64,000 bases of DNA from Natronomonas pharaonis DSM 2160 (GTDB lineage Archaea; Halobacteriota; Halobacteria; Halobacteriales; Haloarculaceae): the NCBI RefSeq assembly GCF_000026045.1, contig NC_007426.1:372001-436000 (forward strand). The letters are read 5' to 3'. The notes beneath the pieces are model-generated. The model was not told where the DNA came from. It saw only the letters and a list, made by a program, of their open reading frames with translations, and did not search any database. The position numbers and the translations under genes are program-made. This document shows positions 37,132 to 46,053 of this stretch, piece by piece (the stretch's first letter is position 1; each line of letters opens with the position of its first letter).

Positions 37132-37437
37132 TCAGGCCTGCGGCTCCGCCGGTTCCGATTTGATACGGTCGACGACGCGCTCGATATCGGCCTGTTTCTG
37201 AATCTCCTTTGCGACCTTCTCGCGGTGTCGGATATCGTCGGTGTCTGCCTCGTAGTTTCTGAGGTACTCCGCCCGCGAGTGTTCGGTGAAGGCGTGTCGA
37301 ATCGCAAAGAAGCCGTCGGGAACCGTCGTTCCGCACACTTTGCAGGTGTGCTGTCCGTGGGCCTCGGCCTGATGGACGAGGAGGTCCTCGACATCGTCGG
37401 TGGCGTACTCACAGCCGTCGATTGCGCACTCCCACAT
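37132..37437 (-). CDS. C2H2-like zinc-finger protein (DUF7565-like)
   Basis: A 101-residue protein. MWECAIDGCEYATDDVEDLLVH forms one C2H2-type finger (CxxxxC...HxxxxxH) and HTCKVCGTTVPDGFFAIRHAF a second one, followed by a charged helical tail (about residues 65-101). Such small two-finger proteins are frequent in haloarchaea and probably bind nucleic acid; no target is known. I believe the family is DUF7565. The ATG at 37437 is supported by TATA sequence about 26 bp upstream. Confidence 0.77.
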   Translation of the reverse strand: MWECAIDGCEYATDDVEDLLVHQAEAHGQHTCKVCGTTVPDGFFAIRHAFTEHSRAEYLRNYEADTDDIRHREKVAKEIQKQADIERVVDRIKSEPAEPQA

Positions 37438-37457
37438 ACCCGCAGCCTCGGTGTGCT

Positions 37458-37468
37458 GATATAAAATC
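37458..37468 (-). promoter_or_regulatory. TATA element of the zinc-finger gene
   Basis: GATTTTATATC on the minus strand is centred about 26 bp before the ATG at 37437. Its reverse complement also reads as a TATA element towards 37519 but is too far from that start. Confidence 0.6.
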
Positions 37469-37518
37469 TTTCCCGCTCAATCGGAACGGATAACGCGTGT
37501 CGGCCAGTAGCCGCCGGC

Positions 37519-38274
37519 ATGGACCGGTTCCGGCTCGACGCACACGTGAAGGTACTCGACGAGACAGTCGCTGAACGGGCGAAGGCACGCGGTCTCGATG
37601 GCCTCGTTTACGCGCCACACTTTACTCGGCTACCCGATATCCGCGAACGGGCCGCCGAGTTCACCGACGACGACCTGCTCGTCGTTCCCGGCCGCGAGGT
37701 GTTCACCGGCGACTGGCGCAACCGGAAGCACGTCCTCGCGGTCGGACTCGAAGCCCCCGTCCCCGATTTCATCACGCTCGAAGCCGCGATGGCCGAGTTC
37801 GATAGACAGGACGCTGCCGTGCTCGCGCCGCATCCGGAGTTCGCGACGGTGAGTCTCGAAGCCCACGACATCCGCGCCCACCGCGACCGGATCCACGCCG
37901 TCGAGGTCTACAACCCGAAACACTTCGCGACACACAACGAGCGGGCCCGTGAACTGGCTGCAGAATTCGAACTGCCGGCGTTCGGCTCCTCGTATGCCCA
38001 TCTCCCGGGAACGGTCGGCGAGGTCTGGACCGGTTTCGACCGGCGGTTCGAAACTGCCGACGAACTCGTCGCGGCGCTTCGGGAGGGCGTCCCACGCGGT
38101 GTCTATCACCGGGACGGGCCGCGGCATCGGCTCCGTTGCATGGCCGAATTCGGCCACCTGTTTTACGAGAACAGTTGGGGGAAAATCGACCGCCTGTTCC
38201 TCTCCGGAACCGAGCCGACCCATCCGGACCACATCGCCTACGACGGCCGGTTCGACGACGTGAGCGTCTACTAG
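37519..38274 (+). CDS. PHP domain-like protein with altered metal motif
   Basis: A 251-residue protein of the PHP/PHP-C type. It keeps ARGLDGLVYAPHFT, VVPGREVFTGDW, VLAPHPEF, VEVYNPKHF and AFGSSYAHLPGTVGEVWT, which match the strand order and later metal ligands of PHP enzymes. The first motif, usually D-x-H-x-H, reads LDAHVKV, so one histidine is replaced by lysine. It may bind fewer metals or have another role. Haloarchaeal PHP proteins lack assigned substrates. It converges with the membrane-bound hydrolase gene, overlapping by 4 bp. Confidence 0.78.
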   Translation: MDRFRLDAHVKVLDETVAERAKARGLDGLVYAPHFTRLPDIRERAAEFTDDDLLVVPGREVFTGDWRNRKHVLAVGLEAPVPDFITLEAAMAEFDRQDAAVLAPHPEFATVSLEAHDIRAHRDRIHAVEVYNPKHFATHNERARELAAEFELPAFGSSYAHLPGTVGEVWTGFDRRFETADELVAALREGVPRGVYHRDGPRHRLRCMAEFGHLFYENSWGKIDRLFLSGTEPTHPDHIAYDGRFDDVSVY

Positions 38275-38759
38275 ACCGGCAGCTGTGCGGTTAGTTCGGC
38301 GATATCGACGTACGCCGGGAGGACGTGGACGATAGCCACCGCGACCGCCAACTCAACGCCGGTGACGATGAGCGTCACCGCGTTGGCAAACCGGCTGGAC
38401 GTTGTCACGCCGAACGGCGAGCCGTACTCGGTACTGGAAAGCGGATAAAACAGCGCGATGCCCCGGCGGCTCCCCAGATAATCGAGTACGTAGTGGGTGA
38501 GAACGCCTATCCAGACGTAGCTGAGGTTCCCGAAGACGAACGGGAACGCGACAAAAAGCCCGAGGATGGGGAGGTTGTGCAGCGTTTTACGGTGCTTGCC
38601 GAATGCGGTGTCGACATCCGGAAACAGCGCCCCGAGGACGACCGGTACGGTCACGGCGACGACTGTCCGGAGCGTCTCCATCGACCCCGCGGGTTCGAGG
38701 ACGAACCCGAGACCGACCCCGAGCACCACCGCGTTGAGGACGTGTCCCTCCTTGTTCAT
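38271..38759 (-). CDS. Membrane-bound metal-dependent hydrolase (YdjM/LexA-binding-like)
   Basis: A 162-residue membrane protein with about four hydrophobic helices. HVLNAVVLGVGLGF at the start, ALFPDVDTAFGKHRKTLHNL with the conserved histidines and aspartates, and IGVLTHYVLDYLGSRRGI with the HxxxD pair match the YdjM/DUF457 family of membrane metal-binding proteins. The family appears to be hydrolytic but is not well characterised. I chose the ATG at 38759 (MNKEGHVLNAVV). Confidence 0.86.
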   Translation of the reverse strand: MNKEGHVLNAVVLGVGLGFVLEPAGSMETLRTVVAVTVPVVLGALFPDVDTAFGKHRKTLHNLPILGLFVAFPFVFGNLSYVWIGVLTHYVLDYLGSRRGIALFYPLSSTEYGSPFGVTTSSRFANAVTLIVTGVELAVAVAIVHVLPAYVDIAELTAQLPV

Positions 38760-38852
38760 ACACCCGGCAACAGCGCCCCAAATAAAGGTCGTTCGTGTTC
38801 GGGCCTCCGACAGCACCCCTCCGGTAGCCGGAACGCCCGACGGCTGCCCGTG

Positions 38853-39353
38853 TCAGCGTGGTTCCGACGCCGCTGCCGTCTTGAGGTCTTCGAGTGCTTG
38901 CACGGCGATCTGCCGCTTGATTTCCGTCCGCGAGCCGTCGAAGACGTATCGTTCGACCGACCACCACGAGTCGCCGGTCCCCCAGTCGGCGGCGCGGGCA
39001 ACGCCGATGTAAACCGTTCCGACTGGCTTTCCCTCGGACCCGCCTTCCGGTCCCGCGATACCGGTCGTTGCGACGCCCCACGTAACGCCGGCGTGGTCGC
39101 GGACACCACGAGCCATCTGTTCGGCGACCGGCTCGCTGACCGCGCCCTCCGCGTCGAGTATCTCGCGGGGCACGCCGAGGTCTTCGAGCTTTGCATCGTA
39201 GCTGTAGGTAACGATAGACCGGTCGAAGTAGTCGCTTGCCCCCGGTATGTCGGTCAGTAGCGACCCGATGAGGCCGCCGGTACACGACTCGGCCGTCGCC
39301 ACGTACTCGCCGCGGTCGGCCAGCATCTCGCCGACGGCGCGTTCGATATTCAT
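38853..39353 (-). CDS. pncC: CinA C-terminal domain protein (nicotinamide-nucleotide amidohydrolase)
   Basis: A 166-residue stand-alone CinA C-terminal domain. ATAESCTGGLIGSLLTDIPG carries the catalytic serine, DRSIVTYSYDAKLEDLGVP and GVATTGIAGPEGG the other conserved loops, and GTVYIGVA the end. The domain deamidates nicotinamide mononucleotide in pyridine-nucleotide recycling. The N-terminal MoaB-like domain of full CinA is absent, as in bacterial PncC. It is divergent from the aminotransferase at 39460. Confidence 0.92.
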   Translation of the reverse strand: MNIERAVGEMLADRGEYVATAESCTGGLIGSLLTDIPGASDYFDRSIVTYSYDAKLEDLGVPREILDAEGAVSEPVAEQMARGVRDHAGVTWGVATTGIAGPEGGSEGKPVGTVYIGVARAADWGTGDSWWSVERYVFDGSRTEIKRQIAVQALEDLKTAAASEPR

Positions 39354-39459
39354 ACCGGGACGACGGCCCGTATCGACTTGAAACCGGGCGTCGAGTGGAG
39401 ACTCCTGTCGACCGACCGAAAGCGACAGACCGACGTGGTCGGCCGCTGGTGCACCCTGT

Positions 39460-40566
39460 ATGGGCGACTACGACCGACCGGTCTTTTTCCACCTGATGGA
39501 GTATGCGGCCAACGCCGACCGGGACGTCGTCGACATGGTCTCGGGCAACCCCGACTGGGAGCCCCCCGAGGCGCTCCGTGAGGGGCTTGCGGCGTATGTG
39601 TCCGCCGATGTCGACACGTTCCAGTACCCGCCGAGCGAGGGGCTCGCCGAGCTTCGTGCCGAAATCGCTGCCCGACGTGGTGTCGACCGCGAGCGGGTCG
39701 TCGTCACGAACGGTGCCGGCGAAGCCAACTATCTGGCGATGGCCGAGGCGCTCGAATCGCAGCCGGGCGATGAAATCCTGCTTGTCGACCCGGTCTATCC
39801 CTACTACCACAAGCGGACCGAACTGCTCGGTGGGACGCCGACGTTCGTCGCTGCCGACGCTGATGGACGCGTCGACCCGGCGGCGGTTCGTGCGGCCGCA
39901 AGCGACGAGACGGCCGCTATCGTCGTCAACTCCCCGAACAACCCGACGGGCGCGGTCTACGGCCGCGAAACGAAACAGGAACTCGTCGATATCGCCGAAC
40001 GCCACGATGCGCTCTTGGTCTCCGATGAGGTCTACGACCACTTCGTCTACGAACCGGACGCCTTCGAGTCGGCGCTTGCCTTCGACTCCGCCAACGTCGC
40101 TGTCACCAACGCCTTCTCGAAATCGATGGCCATCACCGGCTTCCGTGTCGGCTACGGGGTCTACCCGGAACGACTCGTCGACGACATCCGAACCCGCCAC
40201 ATGCTCGTCAATGTCGCCGGCTCGCGGCCGGCCCAGCACGCCGTGTTACACGCGTTGCGTGAGACACCGGCCGAATACTACGAGCGCAACCGGTCGATGC
40301 TCGAAGAGCGCATCGATGCGTTCTGTGCGGCACTGGATGCGGCCGGCGCTGAGTACACCCGGCCACAGGGGGCATTTTATGTGATGGCACGGTTCGATGG
40401 GTATCCGGGAACGCTTGCACACACCGAGCGGCTCATCGACGAGGCGGGCGTCGCAGGGATGCCCGGAGATGCCTTCGGCGAGTCGCGCGCCGAGTGGCTT
40501 CGGTTTGCGGTCGTCACGCCGCGCGCAGAAGAGGCCGCAGAGCGGTTGGCGAACTACTTCGGGTAG
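39460..40566 (+). CDS. Class I/II PLP aminotransferase
   Basis: A 368-residue fold-type I aminotransferase. The PLP lysine is in TNAFSKSMAITGFRVGY, the cofactor-stacking aspartate region in VSDEVYDHFVYE, NSPNNPTGAVYG binds substrate and cofactor, and the C-terminal arginine in WLRFAVV binds the carboxylate. It resembles archaeal aspartate/aromatic aminotransferases; the exact donor is not readable. The ATG at 39460 gives MGDYDRPVFFHLMEY. It ends just before the terminus of the convergent Mnh operon. Confidence 0.92.
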   Translation: MGDYDRPVFFHLMEYAANADRDVVDMVSGNPDWEPPEALREGLAAYVSADVDTFQYPPSEGLAELRAEIAARRGVDRERVVVTNGAGEANYLAMAEALESQPGDEILLVDPVYPYYHKRTELLGGTPTFVAADADGRVDPAAVRAAASDETAAIVVNSPNNPTGAVYGRETKQELVDIAERHDALLVSDEVYDHFVYEPDAFESALAFDSANVAVTNAFSKSMAITGFRVGYGVYPERLVDDIRTRHMLVNVAGSRPAQHAVLHALRETPAEYYERNRSMLEERIDAFCAALDAAGAEYTRPQGAFYVMARFDGYPGTLAHTERLIDEAGVAGMPGDAFGESRAEWLRFAVVTPRAEEAAERLANYFG

Positions 40567-40587
40567 GCTGCCGTTCGACGACCGTTT

Positions 40588-42063
40588 TTATGCGACCAGT
40601 CGTTCGACAGCCGTACTGACCGCCGCCTGAATCTCGGCGGAGGCGAAGCCGAGCAGCAGCCCGATTCCCGCTCCGATGATGATGGCGATTAGCATTCCCG
40701 TGGTAACCTTCGCCGCGTCGACGTCCTCGCCTTCGAAGGGATGGAAGTAAATCCGGTTGATGAACGGCAGGATGTAGCCCGCCGAAAGCAGCGTGCTACC
40801 GAGCACGAGCAGCGAAACCTGCCACAGCCCCGCCTCGAAGGCCCCCAGCGCGATGTACCACTTGCCGGCGAACCCGACCGTCGGCGGCAGACCGATCATC
40901 GCAATGCCGAGCACGGCGAAGGCCCCGGCCATTATCGGCGCTCGTTCAGCGACCCCGCTGTACTCCTTGAGCGTCCGGATGCCGCCGAACCGCAGAGCGA
41001 ACATCCCGGCCAGCACGAACAGCGAGGCCTTGACAACGCCGTGGCCGAATATCTGGAGTATCGCGCCGAAGACCGCGGTCTCGTTTGCGATTGCGATGCC
41101 GACGAATATTAGCCCGAACTGCGAGACCGTCGAATACGCGAGCACGAGCTTGATGTGGTCCTGCAGGAGTGCGAAGAAGCTCCCGGCAAAGAGGCTAAAG
41201 AGGGCGGCGACGAGCAGCAGGTTCCCGATAACGGGGTTTGCCGCGATGAAATCGAGCGTGTAGACGGTAAAGAGCACGCGGGCAAAGGCGTAGACCGCGA
41301 CGGCGGGCACCAGCGCGGAGATGACGGCGCTGATGCCGTCCGGCGCGGATGCGTGGGCGTCAGCCAGCCACGTGTGCACCGGGAAGAGCGCGATTTTGAT
41401 GGCGAGCCCGACCGCCATCAGGATGAACGCGGCGACCACCACGGGGTCGGTGTAGCCGACAGCGGCCAGCAGCTCGGGCAGCAGCCGCATCGTCAGCGTC
41501 CCGGTTGAAGCAAGCACCAGTGCAACCCCAAGCAGGTAGAAGCCGGCTCCGACCGTGCCGACGAGCAGATACTTGAATGCGGCGTAGGTCGACCACCGGT
41601 ATTTCGAGGCTGAGACCAAGGCATACGAGGAGATCGCCATGATCTCGAGGAAGACATACATATTGAACAGGTCGCCAGTGAGCAGGATGCCCATCATCCC
41701 GCCGACAAGGAGCAAGAATCCGCTGTAGAAGGCGTTCCCCCGTGGCCCGCCGATGCGAGTAAACACGAGCACGCCGAGACAAACCGCTAACACGAGCAGA
41801 AGAACAATAACTGAGAACTCGTCGGCGAACAGCTCGATACCGATAGGTACCTCGACACCGCCGAGCTGGTGGGCGAGGAGCCTGTCTTCTGCCCGCGGGA
41901 CCATCCACGCGAGGGCAACCGACATCGCGAACGTCGCGGAGACGACGACGGCGGCGATGGCCCAGCCAACGTTCTTCCAGCGGACAGACGCCGCAATCGG
42001 CACCGACGCGGAAATCAGCGGCAGGAGGATGATGACCGCCAGCAGCCAGCTGTATGCGTCCAT
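40588..42063 (-). CDS. mnhD3: Na+/H+ antiporter subunit D (MnhD, last copy)
   Basis: A 491-residue membrane protein with about 14 helices, homologous to NuoN/MrpD. AIKIALFPVHTWLADAHASAPDGISA contains the proton-channel lysine and the HTWLxxAH motif; the first conserved glutamate is in FLEIMAISSYALVS. With the other Mnh subunits it drives Na+ out in exchange for H+, which is central to salt and pH balance in halophiles. It is the last gene of the operon 48882-40588; a 26-codon small gene sits directly upstream. Confidence 0.94.
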   Translation of the reverse strand: MDAYSWLLAVIILLPLISASVPIAASVRWKNVGWAIAAVVVSATFAMSVALAWMVPRAEDRLLAHQLGGVEVPIGIELFADEFSVIVLLLVLAVCLGVLVFTRIGGPRGNAFYSGFLLLVGGMMGILLTGDLFNMYVFLEIMAISSYALVSASKYRWSTYAAFKYLLVGTVGAGFYLLGVALVLASTGTLTMRLLPELLAAVGYTDPVVVAAFILMAVGLAIKIALFPVHTWLADAHASAPDGISAVISALVPAVAVYAFARVLFTVYTLDFIAANPVIGNLLLVAALFSLFAGSFFALLQDHIKLVLAYSTVSQFGLIFVGIAIANETAVFGAILQIFGHGVVKASLFVLAGMFALRFGGIRTLKEYSGVAERAPIMAGAFAVLGIAMIGLPPTVGFAGKWYIALGAFEAGLWQVSLLVLGSTLLSAGYILPFINRIYFHPFEGEDVDAAKVTTGMLIAIIIGAGIGLLLGFASAEIQAAVSTAVERLVA

Positions 42064-42064
42064 C

Positions 42065-42145
42065 CTACCGTCCCCCCTCGGCTTCGGCTTCGTGTTCGCT
42101 GTCCCGTCCAGCCGTCATCAGTCGTCGTGGCATGTATCCGGTCAT
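42065..42145 (-). CDS. Possible 26-residue protein inside the Mnh operon
   Basis: The open frame reads MTGYMPRRLMTAGRDSEHEA and ends EGGR. It begins 2 bp behind the stop of mnhD2 and its TAG stop is one base before the mnhD3 ATG (TAGGATG). Such packing, with no spare bases, is what a translated coupling gene would give. The N-terminal half is basic, the C-terminal half acidic. No family is recognised and it may instead be a non-coding spacer. Confidence 0.35.
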   Translation of the reverse strand: MTGYMPRRLMTAGRDSEHEAEAEGGR

Positions 42146-42147
42146 TG

Positions 42148-43971
42148 TTAGATGAAGAGTGCGATAGCGAGCGCGACGGTGAGTACGCCGGCTGCGACGT
42201 AGATTGTCAGACCGATACCGAGTTTGCCGCCGGTCTTGCCCGGTGTGCTCTCATACCGGCGGTCGTAGGCGTCCTGCCAGCTCTCCGGGATGGCTCCCCG
42301 GATGGCTGTACTCGGCTCGTGGACCGTTCCGACGAGCCGCCAGCCGGTGCCGACGACCAGCCCGTCGACCCGGTTGTAGAGGCCACCGAGACCGCCCGAG
42401 AGGCTCCGGACGCCATAGAACGCCGCCGGGTCGTACACCTGGTCGACGTCGAACCCACCGTGGAGCCGGTCGATAATCGGCTTGCCGAGGACGAAGATAG
42501 CAATCCCGCCGCCGGCGAGGTAGCCCGCCTTTAGCAGGTGTGACAGCGAGTAGGGGCTAAGCTCAAGCCCGCCGGCCATCGGCAGGTACGGCACCAGCGC
42601 CTGATAGTAGACCCCGAAGACGACACAGGCGGCCGCGACAGCGCCGGCGACAACCGCGTGGCCGAGGTTCGCGTCCGGCGCATCAATCGGCTCCCCATCG
42701 AGGAAGGCGTAGTAGCCGAACTTGATGAACGACGCGAACGTGCCCATGCTGCCGACTGCAATCATCCAAAACAGGATGTCAATAGAGAAGTCGCCGACGA
42801 TGACGACATCGGACGGGAAGTCGTAGTCGGCGGCGTCCATCACCATCCCCTTGCTGATGAAGCCGTTGAATCCGGGGACGCCACTAATCGACATGGCTCC
42901 GACGAGGAAGACGACAAGCGCAATCGGCGCGGAGGTACCGATAGCGCCGAAGTTGTTGAGCCGGTTTTCCTTCAACTGGAGAATCAGGATGCCGGCGGCC
43001 ATGAACAGCAGCCCCTTGTAGAGGATGTGGTTGAACAGGTGGGCGAACGCGCCGGCGATGCCGAGCGCTGAGCCGACGCCGATGCCGGCGAGCATGATGC
43101 CGACTTGCGACTGGATGTGGTAAGACAGCAGGCGTCGCATGTCCTTTTGGGCCAGCGCAAAGCCCGCGCCGTAGATCGCCATTGCGGCACCGACGAACGC
43201 GAGCACGACGTTGCCGTCCGGGAACGCGCGGTAGGCGGCGTAGACGGCGGACTTCGTGGTGTAACAACAGAGGAACACCGACGTGGCGACGTGGGGTCGC
43301 GGATAGGTGTCCGGCAGCCAGCTATGCAGACCGATCATCGCGGTGTTGACGCCGATACCAACGCCTGCGAGGACGGCCGCAAGCGAGATTTCGGTGCCGG
43401 GAATCGGTGCGCCGCTAATACCCGTCCCGTCGAAATGCAGCGCGGTTGCGCTCGGGTCGGCCGTGAACAGATACAGCACGACACCGGCAAGCAGGAGGCT
43501 CCCGCCGATGGCGTGGGCAATCGCATACCGGTAGCCGGCCCGCACCGCAGCGCCGCCGGAAAGCCACACGAAGACCGTACTCGCGATGGCCATGACCTCC
43601 CAGCCGACGACCAAGCCGAGCCAGTCGCCGACCGTCACCGTCCACAGCGAGGCCCCGACGTAAGCCAGCCCCCACAGGAGGTGGCGGTTGTCGGTGTCGG
43701 CGAAGTACGCCCACGCGACCGCTGCCGCGCCGAACCCGCCGAATATGATGGCCATCAGCCGCGAGAAGTCATCGACCGAGACGACGATGACATCGAGCCC
43801 CATGAACGTGTACGTCGGGCCGATACCGTCCGGGACAAGGAGCGCCCAGCCGACGACCGCAACCAGCGCGGCGATGCTGACGCCGTGGGCGATTCGTCGC
43901 GAGACGAACGGGACGACAAGCGCCGCCGCGATAACAAACACCGTCGGCGGCACCGAGAGCAGTTCGTTCAT
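42148..43971 (-). CDS. mnhD2: Na+/H+ antiporter subunit D (MnhD, second copy)
   Basis: A 607-residue NuoL/N-like membrane protein. GLVVGWEVMAIASTVFVWLS holds the conserved glutamate, GVNTAMIGLHSWLPDTYPRPHVATSV the histidine motif and FAHLFNHILYKGLLFMAAG the lysine helix. A long C-terminal part after about residue 480 (LGKPIIDRLHGGFDVDQVYD) resembles the MrpA/NuoL extension, including a last helix. Its ATG overlaps the upstream stop by one base (TGATG). It may take the place of the missing N-terminal half of MnhA. Confidence 0.93.
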   Translation of the reverse strand: MNELLSVPPTVFVIAAALVVPFVSRRIAHGVSIAALVAVVGWALLVPDGIGPTYTFMGLDVIVVSVDDFSRLMAIIFGGFGAAAVAWAYFADTDNRHLLWGLAYVGASLWTVTVGDWLGLVVGWEVMAIASTVFVWLSGGAAVRAGYRYAIAHAIGGSLLLAGVVLYLFTADPSATALHFDGTGISGAPIPGTEISLAAVLAGVGIGVNTAMIGLHSWLPDTYPRPHVATSVFLCCYTTKSAVYAAYRAFPDGNVVLAFVGAAMAIYGAGFALAQKDMRRLLSYHIQSQVGIMLAGIGVGSALGIAGAFAHLFNHILYKGLLFMAAGILILQLKENRLNNFGAIGTSAPIALVVFLVGAMSISGVPGFNGFISKGMVMDAADYDFPSDVVIVGDFSIDILFWMIAVGSMGTFASFIKFGYYAFLDGEPIDAPDANLGHAVVAGAVAAACVVFGVYYQALVPYLPMAGGLELSPYSLSHLLKAGYLAGGGIAIFVLGKPIIDRLHGGFDVDQVYDPAAFYGVRSLSGGLGGLYNRVDGLVVGTGWRLVGTVHEPSTAIRGAIPESWQDAYDRRYESTPGKTGGKLGIGLTIYVAAGVLTVALAIALFI

Positions 43972-45677
43972 CAGTTATCCACCTCCAGTGCGCCGTCGAC
44001 GATTCCCTCGATGAGGTCGAAGAAGACGATGTAGTCCGGTGCAACACCGAAAATGAACATCAGCGTCGCGGTCGTCACAAGCGGGGCGACCAAAAGCAGC
44101 GTCGTCTCCCCGCCGTACCAGTTCGAGCGGTCCCACCCGCCAGCCGGCGGCAGCTCCGGACGGGCGTGGTGGCCATCGTCGTGGTGGTCGTCGTGGCTGT
44201 CGTCCTCGTGTTGGTCGTCCGAAGACACGCCGCCGTCTGTCAGGTACGCGTCGTCGTCGAACACACCGCCGAACGGGTTGTCCAGCACCGGCTTCTGGTC
44301 GGCGTCGTCCTCGGATTCGAAGAACGCGGTGTAGATAATCGGCCAGAAGTACGCCACGTTCAGCACGCCGGAGAGGACGAGCAGCGGTGCGACGAGCAGA
44401 TAGCCCGCCTCCGCGCCGCCCCAAATGAGGTGCCACTTACTGACGAAGCCGGCCATGAGCGGAATACCGGCCATACTGAAGCTCGCCAGCCCGAACGCCC
44501 CCATCGTCACCGGCATTCGCTTTCCGACGCCGGCCATCTCGCTGATGTACTTGACGTCGAGTTCGACGTACAACGCGCCGGCACAGAGGAACAGCGTCAG
44601 CTTCGAGAACGCGTGTGCCGGGATGTGGAGCAGCCCGCCCATGAGCCCCATCCCGGACAGCAGCGAGAGGCCAAGCACGATGTAGGACAGCTGGGCGATA
44701 GTTGAGTAGGCCAGCCGTGCCTTGAGATTGTCCTGTCTGAGTGCAAACAGGCTCGCGATGAGGATTGTCGCGCCCGCGGCAATGGTCAACGGCAGCCCCA
44801 TACCGATTTGCCGGACCGTCTCGGGTCCGAACACGTCGATGATGGTGCGAGCCACGCCGAACGCGCCGGCCTTGACGACCGCCACCGCGTGCAATAGCCC
44901 GGAGACAGGCGTCGGCGCGACCATCGCGCTCGGTAGCCACGAGTGCAGCGGCATCACAGCCGCTTTCACAGCAAAGCCACCGGCAAGCAGGGCGAAGGCC
45001 CCGCGTGCAGCCCATGGGTCCGCCGCCGCAACTGTCGCCAGCCCTTCGATGCCGCCCCGGGTGAAGGTAATCGTGCTGGGGTCGGTCAGCCAGTAGACCG
45101 CCAACATCCCGCCGAAGACGGCCAGCCCCCCGGAGAGCGCGTACGCGAGGTATTTGTACCCCGAGACGCGGGCCTTTTCGGACTCGTCGTGGGCGACAAG
45201 CGGGTAGGTCGCAAGCGTCAGCACCTCATAAAAGACCAACAGCATGAACAGGTTCGACGCGAAGGCGACGCCCAGTGCCGCCCCGACGCTCGCACACAGC
45301 ATCGCGAAAAAGCGCGTCTGGAACGGCTCGTGGTGGCCGCGCATGTAGCCGATGCTGTATATCGCGGTGACCACGTAGAGGCCGCTGGCGACGAGGGCAA
45401 AGAGCATGCCCAGCCCGTCGGCCCGCAACACGAGTTCGATGCCCTCGACGAAGAACCCGAGGTCAGTCTCGTGGACCCGTCCGTTGAGAACGTCCGGCAC
45501 CATACTGGCGACGATGCCGAACATCGTCACGGCGGCGAGAATCGACCACGCCTCTCGGATGTTGGGCCGGTTCTTCGAGAGGAAGATGAGCCCGACAGTG
45601 ACAAGCGGGACGAGCAGTACGGCAAGCGGCCGCAGCGAGGGCTCGGTAGCGACGCTTGCGACGATTGCTTCAGTCAT
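43971..45677 (-). CDS. mnhD1: Na+/H+ antiporter subunit D (MnhD, first copy) with His/Asp-rich loop
   Basis: A 568-residue MrpD/NuoL-like protein. FYEVLTLATYPLVAHDESE carries the conserved glutamate, AVMPLHSWLPSAMVAPTPVSG the histidine motif and IPAHAFSKLTLFLCAG the lysine. Near the C-terminus (about residues 485-510) is an unusual His/Asp stretch, DDQHEDDSHDDHHDDGHH, in a loop before the last helix, which could bind metal ions. I chose the ATG at 45677: its first bases (ATGACTGA) contain the mnhC stop, a pattern repeated at mnhE/mnhF. Confidence 0.93.
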   Translation of the reverse strand: MTEAIVASVATEPSLRPLAVLLVPLVTVGLIFLSKNRPNIREAWSILAAVTMFGIVASMVPDVLNGRVHETDLGFFVEGIELVLRADGLGMLFALVASGLYVVTAIYSIGYMRGHHEPFQTRFFAMLCASVGAALGVAFASNLFMLLVFYEVLTLATYPLVAHDESEKARVSGYKYLAYALSGGLAVFGGMLAVYWLTDPSTITFTRGGIEGLATVAAADPWAARGAFALLAGGFAVKAAVMPLHSWLPSAMVAPTPVSGLLHAVAVVKAGAFGVARTIIDVFGPETVRQIGMGLPLTIAAGATILIASLFALRQDNLKARLAYSTIAQLSYIVLGLSLLSGMGLMGGLLHIPAHAFSKLTLFLCAGALYVELDVKYISEMAGVGKRMPVTMGAFGLASFSMAGIPLMAGFVSKWHLIWGGAEAGYLLVAPLLVLSGVLNVAYFWPIIYTAFFESEDDADQKPVLDNPFGGVFDDDAYLTDGGVSSDDQHEDDSHDDHHDDGHHARPELPPAGGWDRSNWYGGETTLLLVAPLVTTATLMFIFGVAPDYIVFFDLIEGIVDGALEVDN

Positions 45678-46053
45678 CGCTGTCACCTCCCTTGTCGCCG
45701 CCCTCGCTTGCGGCTATCTTCGCCTCGATTTCACGGGCATCGAGCGTGCCGAACTCCGAGTAGAGCCGGATGACAAGCGCCAGCGCCAGCGCGGTCAGCG
45801 AGACGCCGACGACAATCGCGGTCAACACGAGCACGTGCACGAGCGGGTTGGAGTGTGGCTCGCCGAACCCGATTATCGGCGGGTTGGAGTCTTCGACATA
45901 GCCGATTGTCACGAGCATTAGATAGACCGAAATCTGGGCGAAGTTGAGCCCGATTACCTTCTTGATGAGGTTCCGGTTGTCTATCATCATGTATATCCCG
46001 ATGAGGAACAGCACAAACGCTGTCAGATAGTAGTGGTAGGTCCCGTCAATCAT
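45670..46053 (-). CDS. mnhC: Na+/H+ antiporter subunit C
   Basis: A 127-residue NuoK-like protein with three transmembrane helices. IYMMIDNRNLIKKVIGLNFAQISVYL carries the conserved family segment, and PLVHVLVLTAIVVGVSLTALALAL the third helix with its polar residues. It is one of the small membrane subunits between MnhB and MnhD. Its start overlaps the end of mnhB by 4 bp. Confidence 0.94.
   Translation of the reverse strand: MIDGTYHYYLTAFVLFLIGIYMMIDNRNLIKKVIGLNFAQISVYLMLVTIGYVEDSNPPIIGFGEPHSNPLVHVLVLTAIVVGVSLTALALALVIRLYSEFGTLDAREIEAKIAASEGGDKGGDSDD

Noticed and set aside
38587-40239. A 550-codon open frame on the minus strand
   Set aside because: It lies opposite the aminotransferase and in another frame of pncC; no family resemblance and biased Arg/Gly composition.
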